DNA from: Yamagishiella unicocca
Taxonomy: Eukaryota > Chlorophyta > Chlorophyceae > Chlamydomonadales > Volvocaceae
Direction of reading: 5' to 3'
DNA: 64,000 bases
NCBI GenBank assembly: GCA_003116995.1
Contig: BDSL01000144.1
Location: forward strand, 62,001 to 126,000
In this document: positions 1 through 32,485 of the stretch, piece after piece
Layout: each line of letters opens with the position of its first letter
Position numbering within the stretch: the stretch's first letter is position 1
Program-made: the position numbers and the translations under genes
Notes under the pieces: model-generated
What the model saw: only the letters and a program-made list of their open reading frames with translations
What the model was told of the DNA's origin: nothing
Database searches by the model: none

Positions 1-1027
1 CCCCCCCTATTTGCCAGGTGCGGCCTCATGGCCGCGCCGTTGCGTCGTACGGCAATCCACCTTGCGAGCCTTCCCCCCTCGCCCCCACGTGCCGCAGCTC
101 ATCAGCGCTCGCTGCGCAGCCGGCGAAGGGTGCACCTGCGTACGACATACACAATGCCGCAGCTCACCAGCAAACACAAAGCCGCAGCGCACCAGCAACG
201 CGCGCGCGTGAACTCTCCATTCTCCTGCCCTTTTGCGCGCCTCATTTTCTTCTACTTCGTCCTCTTCACACGCGCGCTAGCCCATCAGCAGTGCGCCACG
301 GCGGCCGCGGTTGGGTGAACCCCTCCTTGTACTAACGGCCGGGCCAACCCTACCGGGTATTCTTCAGTACGAGAGTACGACATGACGTCATCATCCATCC
401 CCTGACCTCCGTCTTCCGTCGTTGCTGCAGCCGTCGACGGCATCAGCACGGCCTCTTGCCCCATCCCCGCAACCCCTGCATGGACGATCGCACCCAATCC
501 TACGCATCGCACTCTCCTCGATGCAAGGCGGGCCTCCGTTGACGCAACAGAAATATTTTCACTTCTCATCACCTCCCATGTCATTCAACCGTCCCACGTG
601 GTTGCCAACCGCCTCTCACGGCGCGCCCAGGCGGGGGCCCTTTTCGCTTTCCTTCCAATATGTTGCAACAACACAACAAAACACAACAAAACGTAACATA
701 ACCCAAAGCAACACTGCCCTCACTGCTTTGCAATCGCCCGAGCGCCGCAAGCCTTCCGCTCCGCTCGCCAAAGCCGCGACAGCCTCCCTCCAAAGCCATC
801 GGCGGCTACGATTTCCAGCTGCGGCTTTTATGGTGAGGAGAGGAAAGCCGCAGCTAAGTCGTAACACTCCAGGTGTACAATGCGCGGTACAACGTATAGA
901 CTTGCAATTCTCTGTGGTTTCGGAGCCCGCCCCCCAACGCGCGTCCAGCGCGGGCGACAGTACCCGGGGGCGGGGCCCCGTGCCGCGTGGCCAAGCAGCC
1001 GCAGTAACGTGCCCATCGCCAGTAGCG
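1..1027. other. 3' flank of the cyclase gene, no gene seen
   Basis: This stretch lies beyond the stop codon of the minus-strand cyclase. All six frames give only low-complexity or Pro/Ala/Arg-rich readings with no recognisable domain. No TTACA (complement of the algal TGTAA poly(A) signal) was found here, so the 3' end of the cyclase transcript could not be placed. Confidence 0.5.
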
Positions 1028-1139
1028 CCCGCAGCAGCAGCGGCAGTAGCGGCAGTAGCGGCAGTAGCGGCAGCAGCGGCAGCGGCAGCAGCAGCAGAGG
1101 CAGCAGCGGCAGCAGCAGCGCCCGCAGCAGCAGCAGCGG
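1028..1139. repeat. AGC/GGC triplet tract
   Basis: Irregular run of AGC, GGC and AGT triplets lying just past the cyclase stop codon, probably inside its 3' UTR. It is open in several frames only because of its triplet structure. Confidence 0.8.
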
Positions 1140-1144
1140 AGCGC

Positions 1145-15309
<14,165 letters not shown>

Positions 15310-16264
15310 ACGTGGTCAAGCAAGGTCGCCACGCACGCTTCGGCGTTTATGTAACGGCCACACGTCAGACCGACCGGCATCGCAGCGCAACCGTGCGGGA
15401 AACGCATGATTATAAGATAACGTCAGAAGTGTAGATGCATCTTTTGCGGCGCTTGCCAACGTTGTCCAGCCAAGCACGTGGGCCCCTTCGCATCGTGGCA
15501 TTCACGCAGGGAAGGTTGCCTCGGCCATGAAAACACCAAGCAAATCTACGTACTGAGCTTATCTTAAAGCGCCACAGGCCATCCTACGACTTGCATGAAT
15601 ACTCCGACTTGCATACAACGCTATCTAGTTGAGCTTTTCGTGGACGCTGCTTACCTAGGACAGGTGAATGTAGCGCATTCAAGAAACTGCTAACTCGAGA
15701 GCCAATAGGCCCGATGAAAGATGATACTGGCGGGCTGCCCAGGCTACCCATGCTGAGCGCGTCGGCCTGTTAGCACGGCTCCTTACCCGCTGCCCAACAG
15801 TCTGGCCAGAACTTTGCAATGAAGACCATATCACAATTATAACGCGGCTCTCTACGCGATATCAGTATTCACTGCTTGCGCGTTTCAGGCTTGCTGTCGT
15901 CGCCAGCCAGTTGTCAGTACGCTAGCTTCACGCCAAGATAAGAAAAATATGCGAGATGGGACTTATGCGCGTAATCCAGCCCAGCTTGGGCTCGACTGCG
16001 AGAATGATCGCAGGACGAGCAAGAGTTCTGCACAAACGCCGTACGCCCATTAGCGATGCTCGGCTTGAAACAGTCATGGGACCTCCATCTCCAATGGCTG
16101 CGGGTATACGATGTTGCGAAAGAGTGCCTTTGATAGTACTTGATGCCGCCGCGTCTAGCGAGAGCTGCTCTGAACGCTGGTTGCAGACCTGCTGTCAAAC
16201 GATGGCCACAGAAACCCCCCCATATCCTCCAATATTTTACTTGTTTTGTTGTGAAAGCTGGTAT
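15310..16264. other. Intergenic: cyclase promoter side and mL45 3' end
   Basis: No gene recognised. The stretch is less GC-rich than the flanking exons and carries no long open reading that looks coding. It should hold the cyclase promoter and 5' UTR (minus-strand start at 15309). Confidence 0.5.
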
Positions 16265-16269
16265 TTACA
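16265..16269 (-). terminator. Putative TGTAA poly(A) signal of mL45
   Basis: TTACA on the plus strand is TGTAA on the minus strand, about 300 bases after the mL45 stop. TGTAA is the usual near-upstream poly(A) signal in Chlamydomonas and relatives. The call rests on motif and position only. Confidence 0.45.
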
Positions 16270-16567
16270 ATGCCTGTCATAGCAGCCAACCTCAAATGCC
16301 AGAACGTACTGGTTCCTGGTCCCTTCACAGGGGCTGGTCCCTTCGCATCCCCACCTTTCCTTCCTTACTAAACCTTGGCTTATCACACTCCTCACCTGAC
16401 CAGCCCCCACTTTGCCATCACGGCTGTTTCGCCCTGTCTGGCAGCTGCGTCGCGTCTTCGCGCTAACCTCCCCCTGCCCTCCGCACCTCTGGCCATCCCC
16501 GGCCAGACTACCGCCCGGGTATAGCTGCCTGGGCCCCGAAAGAGCGACATATTTAAACCCAAATAGC

Positions 16568-19060
16568 TCAGTACGACAGCCGCTCCACGAGACGCCACTC
16601 TGCGCCCTGCGGTCCCGGCCGCGGCACGATCCAGGCCTTAAGGATGGGCCGCTCAAAAACCCAGTAGTCCACCACGTCGAGCTCCTTGTCTGGGTCACCT
16701 GCGCGATGAGCCACATACACACACGCGGGGGAAGGGGAAGCACGCGGCGCGTGAGGGTGCCGCCCAGGGTTTCTATGGGTCGAGGCGGGAGGGGGCAAGC
16801 GAGCCGTGCATGTCTTGGTGCGTCTATGCGATAGTAGAGCGAGGCAGCAGGGTGGCGAGGCGGGGCCTGGATCAGCGGCACTTCCATTCTGCCATACAGG
16901 TGGGCACTTCCATTCTGCCATACAGGTGGGCACTTCCATTCTGCCATACAGGTGGGCACTTCCATTCTGCCATACAGGTGGACCCCACCCCCCAGCCGCT
17001 GCCGTCGCCCGCAGCGTTGCACTGCCAGCCGAAAACGCACGCGGGAAACGCGCTCGTGAACTGGAAAGCACCGCTCAACTCAATAATGGAAGCGGATGTA
17101 TCCCGTCGTCATTACCTGAACGTCTGAGCGACCCATGTGGGTCTGGGTTCGACAGCACCACCCCCTCCCTCCGCTCAGCGACTTCTTCCTCATCTCGGGA
17201 TTTGCAACCGCCCCCAACCGCCGTACACCCCACGCACCCGCCAGCAGCCGGCCGCGGGAGTCGTAAACCGCCACCACCTGGCGTGACGGCACCTGCGCGG
17301 TCCACTGCACGAAGTGCAGGCGGCCCTGCTTCATGGGGTTATTGACCACGGCGCCATGGATGAGCTTGATGTCCTTGGGCTCAGGCTCGGCCACCAGCCT
17401 CCACTCCACCCGGTTGCCCCGCCCACGCCGCGCAACCTCCCCAGCTAGACGCTTCAGCATCTGCTCCGAAGCGTACTGCACGGGTGCGGGGGCCGGGGCC
17501 GGGGCCGGGGCCGGCGGGGCACGGGGTGAGTTCACGGGCACGGCGTGCGTGTGTATGTGTGTACCTGGCGAGAAGCTAACGGGGCTGAAGCAAGCTGGGA
17601 GCGAGGACAGCAGCGGGGGATGACGGGCGCCGCAGCCTCCTTGGCTGGCCTGCCCTGGCCTATCACAGCTCGCAGCCTAAGGGTCAATCAAGCACACCCG
17701 TGATCGCCGCTCCCTCCCCCTCCCTCCCCCTCCCTCCGAAGGCTATGCACACGCTACGTTTCCCCAGTCACGTTACCGGTTCTTTTAAGTAAGCCTCCCC
17801 CCCGGGAGTAACCGGTCTTTTCTTGTGACCCCCCTCCGGGCCTCACCGGCTCCGCAAAGCTCATGTCCCCAGTAGCCAGCGCCGTGTTCACACTCTTGTA
17901 GGCGGCGAGGATGCGTTCCTGCAGCTTGGGTTTGCGGTAGGCCCACAGCGACCGGTAGCACACCAGGCTGGTGTAGAACCTGGTGCAGCCAGGAACACCC
18001 CAAGGGTGGGCGGGGTAAGATGGGAGGTACGAGAGGAAACCCATGAGTAGTGTGGCCGGTGGGTAGGGTGGCCGGTGGGTAGGGTGGCCGGTGGGAAGGG
18101 TGGCTGGTGGGTGCGGCGGCGTGGCGAGACGGGATGCGGCGAGGTGAGGTGCGGTGGGGCGCGGCCAAAACCGAGGGCGGGGGGGGCGCGGGGTAAGGGG
18201 GGGGGATTAAGTCGGTGGGAAGGAAAGGTAACGGGCGGTAGGCGTGTTCCGTCACGTCAACCCACATCCTCATGCGCTGCGGAAGTGCAACGTACGACGG
18301 AACCTGCGCCACAGAGTGAGCCCCTCCCTGGCGCACCTCTTGTGGAAATATTTGGTCTTCCGCTCCAGCTCCGGGTCGGTTAGCACGTTCCAGTGGCTGT
18401 ACGGCTGCGGCGGCTCATACCGCTCCACCACGGACCCGTGGGTCTTGTAACGGTTACACAACAGCGATTCGTTGGGGTCGTACACGTCCGGGTACACTAC
18501 TTTTCGATAGTCAAACCATGCCCAGGGGTTGAAGCCCGCGAAGGAGCCCGCGCGGGACATGGCCCGGACGGGGCTGAGCGGGCGGGCGGGGATGGGACAG
18601 CCAGGTGAGGCGCAGGGTCGGGTCGTGAGGATTGTGGGACCCATGCTTCTGACTGTTGATAGGGCACTTGGGTTGGCGCCAAGAAGTGTCTGTGCCAGCA
18701 AGCCGGGGGAGGGGGCACGCCGTAGATGACCGAGCGCCTCCGAATTCGATCGGTGCAGTCGTTCGTTCGCCTACACACCTGACATCACCTCGCTGCCCCA
18801 TGTGCAAACACCGCCGCTGCATACCTTACGACCGCTCCCGCCGCGGCAAAGCTGGTGCTGGGCTGCGAGGTGATGAGCGACCCCGTAGGCCGCGCGTACC
18901 AGCCGCCCGCCTGCCCCAGGGAGACGGCGGAAAGCACATGTTGCTCCAGGCAGCGCGGCGCGCATGTTTGTCGAGGGTGATACGCGCCCACCTGCTGCAC
19001 TGCAGTCCTCAGCGCCGTCGCAATGCTAGCGACGCCATGCGCCGCGTGTCGTTGCGACAT
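16568..19060 (-). CDS. MRPL45: Mitochondrial ribosomal protein mL45 (Tim44-like)
   Basis: Exons 19060-18825, 18573-18337, 17979-17847, 17475-17238, 16698-16568 join in phase to 324 residues. The protein is a large-subunit mitoribosome component of the Tim44/Mba1-like fold that in other eukaryotes sits near the exit tunnel and the inner membrane. The first about 80 residues are rich in Arg, Ala and Ser and poor in acidic residues, as a matrix-targeting presequence should be. The mature part has NPWAWFDYRKVVYPDVYDP, then a helical stretch (KPKLQERILAAYKSVNTAL), then the Tim44-like core with RLHFVQWTAQVPSRQVVAVY and DVVDYWVFERPILKAW, ending WRLVERLSY. Human mL45 is about 306 residues, so the length fits. 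The ATG at 19060 was chosen because exon 1 gives a good presequence and its donor phase matches exon 2; an in-frame ATG at 18560 is the alternative. The gene is divergent from TTLL1. Confidence 0.87.
16879..16983. repeat. 26-bp tandem repeat, mL45 intron 4
   Basis: Four copies of a 26-bp unit starting CACTTCCATTCTGCCATACA, inside the intron 16699-17237. Confidence 0.92.
18052..18115. repeat. 16-bp tandem repeat, mL45 intron 2
   Basis: About four copies of GTAGGGTGGCCGGTGG in the intron 17980-18336. Confidence 0.85.
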
Positions 19061-19442
19061 TCCTGCCCAATGTCGACCCGATCGGCTTTCAGTTCAAGCT
19101 GTAATAATATTAATAGCTAACGTTAAGTGTTGTGTAGGCACCCTCGTGGAGGGCTGCCGCGACGTGTTGAGGAAATGTTGATTAAACACACTTCCTGCTA
19201 AAGCTCCCCTAAGCTTCAGACCAGGAACAGCTTATTAAGAAGATCAAATCGGGATAGTAGTTGTGTGATGGGCAGCTAGGCACACGGCCTACGTACGATT
19301 GCGATCCGTCCACGCTGTGCGCATACGACGACACCAAAGACAGCCGGCTGCACGCGGGCATAAACTATTTCGTCCAGGACTGCTTGTCATGGTATAATAG
19401 CTTATTTTTAAACCTAAGAGCCTTCAGTGAACATAAGAAGCT
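19061..19442. promoter_or_regulatory. Shared promoter region of mL45 and TTLL1
   Basis: 382 bases separate the two divergent start codons. The segment is AT-richer than its surroundings, with an AT-rich patch near 19101-19115 close to the mL45 start. It must contain both 5' UTRs and both core promoters. No specific factor site is claimed. Confidence 0.6.
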
Positions 19443-25869
<6,427 letters not shown>

Positions 25870-27774
25870 AGACGCGCCGCCGCCCTCCTCACACCCACCC
25901 ACCCACCCCAGCCCCATCCCTGGAACAAGCAGCAGCGTCCCGCAACGTCATAGCTGCCTGGCTCCTCCCCTTCCGCACTCCGCCCCTCGGTTTGTCGGCC
26001 GTGGATTCGCGGATTCTCTTATACCCACCCCCTCGGCAGCCCCCAGTCCAACCCAGACGCCTCGTCAGCTCGTTGCTGCCGGATGCCCACACCAGCTCAG
26101 CCCGGCACTGCGTGGCCCCATACTCCACACGGCTCCCTACTTCCGCCGCTCGCCCAGGCGCCTCTACCCCGGGGGGGACGCACTGCCTGCACCGCTGGAC
26201 CAGCGCCGCCGGCGGCCGAGTGGCGACCCGGGGCGGCCGAGTGGCGACCCGGGGCGGCCGAGTGGCGACCCGGGGCGGCCGAGTGGCGACCCGGGGCGGC
26301 CGAGTGGCGACCCGGGGATCCCAGCTGCACGCCGGGTCGCAGCACTTCCTGCAGCACCCTCCCCTCCCCTCCCCTCCCTCACCCCCGCCCCCCGCCTCCT
26401 CCCTCAGCCACCACCCTCAGCCACCGCCATCAAAAGCGAAAGGAAAAGCCGCGCCCGCGTTTTGCCGCCCTCATGCGCGCCCAGCTTGCCCCGCAGCCGC
26501 GACCACTACTGCCGCCCTCATGCGCGAGGCGCGTTCAGCTGCTGTCTAAAACTATCGCCCCAGGCCTCCTCCCAGAGCGCCCCGCCGCCGCCGCCCCCGG
26601 CCCGGGCCCGTGTGCCTCCGGATGCTCCTCCCGCGTGAATCCCGCATGGATTCCGTTCGTTCCGTCCCTGGTTCCGAACGGGCGTCATTATCGGACCCCT
26701 GCACTTGTGGCGACCCGACCGGCGCCTCCCTCAGTGAGCGAGGGTATGACCCGCGGGTCGGCATTGTTTAGGAAAATCGAAATGTGAGGGGCGCCCTCCT
26801 CGGTGCCGCGCCTCGTGCTGTGCGGCGGTGTCACCCATGGCGGATGGCGCGACGCGGGCGCCTACAGCCAGCTAGAGGCCTAGGTACGACGCTAGGGTGC
26901 GGCGGTGATGGTCTTCCGGCGGGCGACGCCGGCGAGATAACAAGATACTATGGTTCCTGCGCCTGTGAGCTAACGCCTGATGTCGGTCATGTCATCACGC
27001 GCTGGCCGCGGAGGAAGCAATGGTGCCGTCTGTCGGAACGGAAGCAGTTAGTTATCATTATCTGTCGGAACGAAAGCGGTTAGTTATCATTAGTTATCGG
27101 TGCGGTAGGAGGAGAAGAACGCGGTCGACCCAGGTCGACCTGGCGCGGTAATACTACCACGGACTGCCATTCAGATGTGCCAGAGAAACAAGAACGTGCT
27201 ATGCTGCTGCTGTAACGGTAAATGCGCTGACGTCGCAGTTGAAGGGTGCGGTCGTAGCGGCCTGCTGGGCATGAAGAGCAAGCAAAGATAAAGGGATCGG
27301 GGGCGGCCTGACCGGACCACCAGAGGCCCATGGGGCCTGGTTGCCGAGGGTTGACGCGGCGGCGCCCGGCGGAGCCGTTTGATGAGGCAGTCATCGACAG
27401 CGCCAGCAGCTGCCACCGCTGCGCAAGGTTTGAGCATTACTGCATCGACGGAATGGTGTTGTGATGCATGGGCGGCAGGTCACGGCAGGGGCCCGACGGG
27501 CTTGCATTGCCAACTGCTGCCGCGACGAGGAAAAAACCGCCAAACTAGGGAAACCGCCCGAACAATATCCTGGCGCGTCGGTTCACGCCGCAGCGGAAGA
27601 TGTTATCTTACTCGGCTGCAGCAACAAGCCGACAGGTAACCTTGTTTTTTTCTCGCATTGTTAAGGAATTAAAAATACGCGCGCGCCACGTCGATTAGGC
27701 GTTGAGGTCATGGTGCGTCGACGCGAGGTTTTTGCGCCGTACTACACGCCGCACGGCGCGCGTCATGGCGCAGG
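25870..27774. other. Intergenic region, no gene recognised
   Basis: It follows the TTLL1 stop. It holds a family B repeat (25986-26022, minus orientation), the 21-bp array at 26213-26318, and then sequence that grows less GC-rich. Open readings here are Pro/Arg-rich shadows without domains. Confidence 0.55.
26213..26318. repeat. 21-bp tandem repeat downstream of TTLL1
   Basis: Five nearly perfect copies of a 21-bp unit starting CGGCCGAGTGGCGACCC. Confidence 0.93.
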
Positions 27775-27780
27775 TATAAA
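27775..27780 (+). promoter_or_regulatory. Putative TATA box of the ABM-repeat gene
   Basis: TATAAA followed by a run of A, about 155 bases before the ATG at 27934. Position and strand fit a core promoter for this gene. Confidence 0.5.
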
Positions 27781-27933
27781 AAAAAGGCGCAGAGCAGCCA
27801 TATCCATTGCAACTGCACCGACGATCGCACAGGAAACGGAAGGGCACAATCGCGCACGGGCTTACTTCGCTTGCTTACCTGGCTGTCGGTACCTTGAGCT
27901 TACAATCCAAGAGCCGCGAGAAGGGGCATCAGC

Positions 27934-30900
27934 ATGGCGCGCACGTTCGCGACCTGCCTGCTGCTGGGGGCGCTGCTGAGCGTCGCCGCAGCTGGGCGAA
28001 TGTCGCACTGGGACCGAGTGGAGAGCAAGCTGCGGCTGGGCAACGACATCCACGCACTCAAGGTGATTGCGCCGGGCGTATGTGGCTGTGACGGGTTGCT
28101 TGGGAGGGTCTGGGCAAGCGGGCGCGAGCAAGGTGGTTGCGCGGGCGTATGTGGCTGTGACGGTTTGCTTGGGAGGGCCTGGGCAACCGCGCGCGAGCAT
28201 GCAGCAGCCTACATTCTATTATCTGTATCCATGTTACATCGTCCCTCCGCTGCGGTGCAGCAGCTTCACTTTAGAAAACTGTCAGCGCACCTTGTGCGGC
28301 AGCCGCGGGATATTTGGGCGTCCAGCAACCAAAACCGTCAATGCGGGTCAGAGGGGCGTTGCGCGCTAGCTGCGACTGACCCGCGGGTCGTCCCGCGCCA
28401 ACCTTCGTTTCCCTGCCGCCTCTGTCCTCCTCCTCGTACGCCGCTCCTCCCTCCAGTGGCTGCAGACGCGGGGCCGCGGTGGGGGCGAGGTGACGGAGGA
28501 TGAGACCGCCATGGTTGCCATCAAGTACGAGGTGATGCCCTCGATGCACGACGAATTCATCGATGCCTGGTGGGTGGAGGCGACGAATGTGCGGTAAAAC
28601 ATGCGTGGGGAACGAAGTGAACCTGCCTGCTTGGTCTGGCGGGCCTGCTGGCTGGCTGGCTGGCTGGCTGGCTAGGTCGCTAGGTAGCTCTTGACGAGCA
28701 AGGCATTGGGAACAGCTGGCTGTGAAATTTGCGGCCCATGTGGCGACAGGAGCCGTACACATGGCCGTACACATGGCCGTATACATGGCCGTACACGTGG
28801 TCATACATGTTGATAAGGCGTGGCCATGATGCAGGAGCTCCCTAGTTATACACAGGGTGCAGGATTGACTGCTACGCGCGGCGCCGGGACTGGGCTCGGT
28901 GGCCCGTGGAAGTGCAGCGTGACCCGCGGGTCTGTCCACACGTTTTTGCCAGCCGCACAAGCCAAGGGCCCCCGGGAGATGCGCCCCGGGTATTTTCCAG
29001 CCAAACAACCCATGATCTCGTATCTTGCGTCGCCCTTTTTGTGCCACTCCGTCCTTCGTCCCTTGCTGCTCTCCCCCTTGCCCCCTTCTCTACCATCCCC
29101 GACCTGGGACCGTCAGGCACAAGGTCGAGGAGAAGACCTTCAAGGAGGAGGGCATGATGATGTACGAGCTCAAGAAGACCATGACCGACAACATCTTCTT
29201 CTGGACGGTGGGTGCGGGGTGGATTAAGGCCGTCTAGCCATTAGTACCGGTAGTAACTGTTACGGTGGGCCCTAGACCAGAAGGTGGAGCCGTCGGGCGT
29301 ATCGCCTGGGGCTGTACCTGATTGTGGCGGGTTGGGCTGCTCGGTTCAGCAGCCGACATTTGTTGTCGGCGAAATAAGGTTGCTCCGGACCCCGCCAACT
29401 GACCCCGCCAACTGACCCCGCCAACTGACCCAACTGACCCCGCCAACTGACCCCGCCAACTGACCCCGTCAACTGACCCCGCCAACTGACCCCGCCAACT
29501 GACCCCTCGTCGCCGCCCGCCATCAGTAGTAATGCTCAGCTACTTCGGGGTGGGCGCCCTTAGTCAACCCCTCCCCCACACCCTTTTCGCCTGCCTTGCT
29601 ACCTGCAGTACGGCGAGTGGCAGAACATGGACAAGTACATGCAGCACTTCATGTAGGTAGCAATAACTGTCGCAGTAGAGGGTGCCAGGCCATACGGTAC
29701 AACTATCAGTCACATCGCCTGGCACAGGAAGAGACGAATGAAGGGATCATGGCAAAAGTATTGTGTACATGTTTGTACGTTCCGGATATTTCAGCGCGTT
29801 TTTGCCCTCCGTTTCCTATGTCGCATAACCGGGTCTTCTCGCGCTCGCCCCCTCCCCCCCAATCACCTCCCCCAGGTCCGACTACACAGAGGAGTTCATG
29901 GACTTCCTGGACGATCGCGACATCATGTGGCAGCTGTTCCCGCTGAAGAACATCACCGACAAGGCGGCGGCTAAGAAGGTGGGTGGATGCGTGTGTGAGG
30001 AGAGTAGATGGGCAGCTGTTCCCGCTGAAGAACATCAACAACAAGGCGGCGGCTAAGAAGGTGGATGGCTTTGGGTGGGTGACGGGAGTAGATGGGATAT
30101 AGGGTGGGCGAGCTGAACGTACTGCCGATTACCGATTGCCGATTACCGATTGCCGATTGCCGATTACCGATTACCGATTACCGATCACCGACTACCGATT
30201 ACCGCGCTGGTGGACTCTGTTGGTGTCCGGAATCTGCACGCGATGCCGGGGGAAGCACTGCCCTCCAACGAGGGCCTATGCAAGGGTAGCAGAGTTAGTT
30301 GAGGACGTAGGGCCCTCGGACGTACGCTAGCGATCGACAACGGACATTGAGCTACCAGTTTCGCCTTGCTGTACGGTAGCGATCGACAACGGACATCGAG
30401 CTACCAGTTTCGGAAACTGTTGGCGTTGCTCATATGACAGCGTGATCCTCTCCTCCTACATGTGCCCCCATACGCCTCGCATGTTCCTCCCTCCCTCGGC
30501 TGTGCGCTGTGTACCTGTACCCGGCGGGAACTTACGATGCGGTCTGATGCACGGATTTTTGCGTGCGAGCCAAGCAGGGCAAGCACGGCTCCATCAGCCT
30601 CCCCCACGGCAAGGGCGCTGAAGACGACCCACGGGAGATGGACGCGCACGTCGTCATTCAGTACCACGTGCCGCCGTCGATGGTGGGTGCAAGTGGGGAG
30701 GGCGCGGGGGGAAGGGGGAGGACGTGGGGAGAATGGGGAGGACGTGGGGAGAAGGGTGACTGGCTTAAAAACCGGGGAGAAGGGGAAAGGGGGGAGTGCG
30801 GGAGTAGTTGCAGGTTGTGTCGCTGGGTGCAGAGGAGGAGGGGTTGGGCGGGAGGGGCGGGGAGGGGAGGAGGGGGGAAGGGATGGAAGAGGGCAGGAGG

Positions 30901-32251
30901 GCAAGTATCGGTTGTGTGTATGTAAAGGGAGTGGATGCGGGAGAAGGTTGTTGTGCAATGACGGGCGACGTGACATGCGTGTGGTGCGAAGTGCGCAGTG
31001 GGAACACAACAACCGCCACATGACGTTGTTGTTGTAGTTGTTACAGCGGGCTCCAGACCTTAAGAGGTAAGAGCCACCGGGCACATGACGTATTAGTAGC
31101 TGTTGCAGTGGGCCCCAGACCACGAGGTCTGAGCCATCGGGCATGACGTGTGCGGCCTTGCCCTCAACCCCCCTATCTACTCCGCTGCCTATCTACCGCA
31201 GGTTGACGACTTCCTGGGCGCTTGGAAGGACGCCGCCGAGTCCACTTGGGGCGAGGATGACAACGACGTGTACGCGTGAGTAGTAACGGGTGGGGCCCGT
31301 GGTATGGTGGGGTGGGGCGTCGTGGCAGGGATTTGCCTTTGGAATGCATGTGGAGCAGCAGCTGCCGCCCAGTCGGTCAGCATCGCGTACGTTGTTGTAC
31401 CGGTTACGTGTTGCAGAGGTGGAGAGCAAGTCCCCAGTTGGGTAGCTGAAGCTGTTGCCTCGGACCCGTTAACTTGTGGCAGCAGGCTGGAAGAAAGCGC
31501 GCGAAGCTAGCAGCGTCGAGCTAGCGCGGTGCTGGTTGCAGCGTAGGTTGCTGATCTGCACCCACTCCCTGCCTCCCTCACACCCTGCCCCTCCCTGCCT
31601 CCCTCCCCGCTCCCTGCCGCTCCCTGCCTCCCTCCCCGCCTCCCTCCCTGCCCCTCCCTGCCCCTCCCTCCTCCCTCCCTCCCTGCCCCTCCCTGCCCCT
31701 CCCTGCCTCCCTCCTCCCTCCCTCCCTGCCCCTCCCTGCCCCCGCCTCCCTCCCCCCTCCCTGCCTCCCGCCCTCCCTGCAGCCTCCGCAAGGTCGCCAC
31801 CATGAACCACCACTTCATGGCGTACGGCACTTGGAAGTCGCTGGACGCGTACCTGGACCACCACACCTCCAAGCACATGCGCAAGCTGCGCGAGTAAGTT
31901 TGCTGTCGGCGTGGTCTTACGCCGCTACCTGCTAGCTTGGGGGAGTGAAGGTTTGCGAGGCAGGAAGTGTTTTACGGCAGGCCCAACGAGGGTTGCCGCC
32001 CTTGGCCACCGCGAGCGCGGGAGGGAGTGGAGTAGTGCACTGTAATCATGCTGCAATGTATCCCAAAAATGACATAATTATATTATGTCCAAAACTGTTA
32101 AGATGCATCGTCTGTTGGGGAGAATGAAGGTAGATATGAGCTTCCCCAAACCACCCCCTCCCCTCCCTGTAGGTACATGGCCGACAAGGACATCATGTGG
32201 TACGCGGACCCGCTCAAGTCGCTGAGCGAGCAGCCGGAGAAGAAGCAGTAG
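27934..32251 (+). CDS. Secreted protein with two ABM-like barrel repeats
   Basis: Exons 27934-28062, 28457-28569, 29117-29207, 29609-29652, 29876-29978, 30578-30682, 31202-31275, 31783-31893, 32173-32251; phases close to 282 residues. Residues 1-21 (MARTFATCLLLGALLSVAAA) are a clear signal peptide. Two related halves follow. The first (about 60-158) has AMVAIKYEVMPSMHDEFIDA, EEKTFKEEGMMMYELKKTM and YGEWQNMDKYMQHFMSDYTE; the second (about 183-275) has DAHVVIQYHVPPSMVDDFLG, ALRKVATMNHHFMAYGTWKS and YLDHHTSKHMRKLREYMADK. The order (strand, helix, two strands, a Y-G-x-W motif, helix, then DIMW) is that of antibiotic-biosynthesis-monooxygenase-like dimeric alpha/beta barrels, here as an internal pair. 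The substrate is unknown and many such domains are not enzymes. There is no KDEL-type tail or membrane anchor. The fold assignment comes from recalled patterns, not a search. Confidence 0.82.
29252..29310. repeat. Hairpin repeat family D, copy 1 (diverged)
   Basis: Related to the copies at 31036, 31095 and 60396: GTAACTGTTACGGTGGGC, then a partly paired core, then GAGCCGTCGGGCG. It lies in the ABM gene intron 29208-29608. Confidence 0.65.
29389..29510. repeat. 13-bp minisatellite, ABM gene intron 3
   Basis: About nine copies of GACCCCGCCAACT, one shortened, in the intron 29208-29608. Confidence 0.92.
29925..30067 (+). repeat. Exon 5 tail with donor, duplicated into intron
   Basis: The last about 54 bases of exon 5 (ending 29978) plus the donor recur at 30008-30067 with few changes, among them ATCACCGACAAG to ATCAACAACAAG. 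The copy keeps the exon edge and a GTGGAT donor. Confidence 0.9.
30123..30203. repeat. 7-bp repeat, ABM gene intron 5
   Basis: About eleven units of CGATTAC or CGATTGC in mixed order, inside the intron 29979-30577. Confidence 0.88.
31036..31089. repeat. Hairpin repeat family D, copy 2
   Basis: TTACAGCGGGCTCC, then AGACCTTAAGAGGTAAGAGCC, then ACCGGGCACATGACG. GGCTC pairs with GAGCC and CCTTAAGAGG supplies the inner stem. It lies in the ABM gene intron 30683-31201. Confidence 0.8.
31095..31148. repeat. Hairpin repeat family D, copy 3
   Basis: The core CAGACCACGAGGTCTG forms a perfect 6-bp stem with a 4-base loop, flanked by GGCC and GAGCC arms. It stands in direct orientation immediately after copy 2. 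Confidence 0.85.
31565..31780. repeat. CCCTGCCTCCCTC-type pyrimidine repeat
   Basis: Irregular tandem array of CCCTCCCTGCC words filling most of the ABM gene intron 31276-31782 and running into its acceptor. Confidence 0.85.
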
Positions 32252-32480
32252 CGGAGTGGCGCACAGTGAACGTGTGCGTACCACCGCTGACTGCCGTACC
32301 ACCGCTTGTACGGCACTGCGAGTGGACGTCGTGCCAGCGGTTAAGACGTTGTACGGCGCTGCGAGTGGACGTCGTACCATTTAAGGCGGGGTTGCATGTG
32401 TACGTCTCGTATGTAGATTGTTTGCGATGCTTGCGGTATGCGTGTCGTAATTGCAACCTGTTGCGCCCAGAGCTAGTTGT

Positions 32481-32485
32481 TGTAA
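32481..32485 (+). terminator. Putative TGTAA poly(A) signal of the ABM gene
   Basis: TGTAA about 230 bases after the stop at 32251, in the orientation and distance expected for a green-algal poly(A) signal. Confidence 0.45.

Noticed and set aside
18337..18701. mL45 starting at 18701
   Set aside because: The codon there is TTG, not ATG. A spliced upstream exon with ATG at 19060 gives a good presequence and matching phase.
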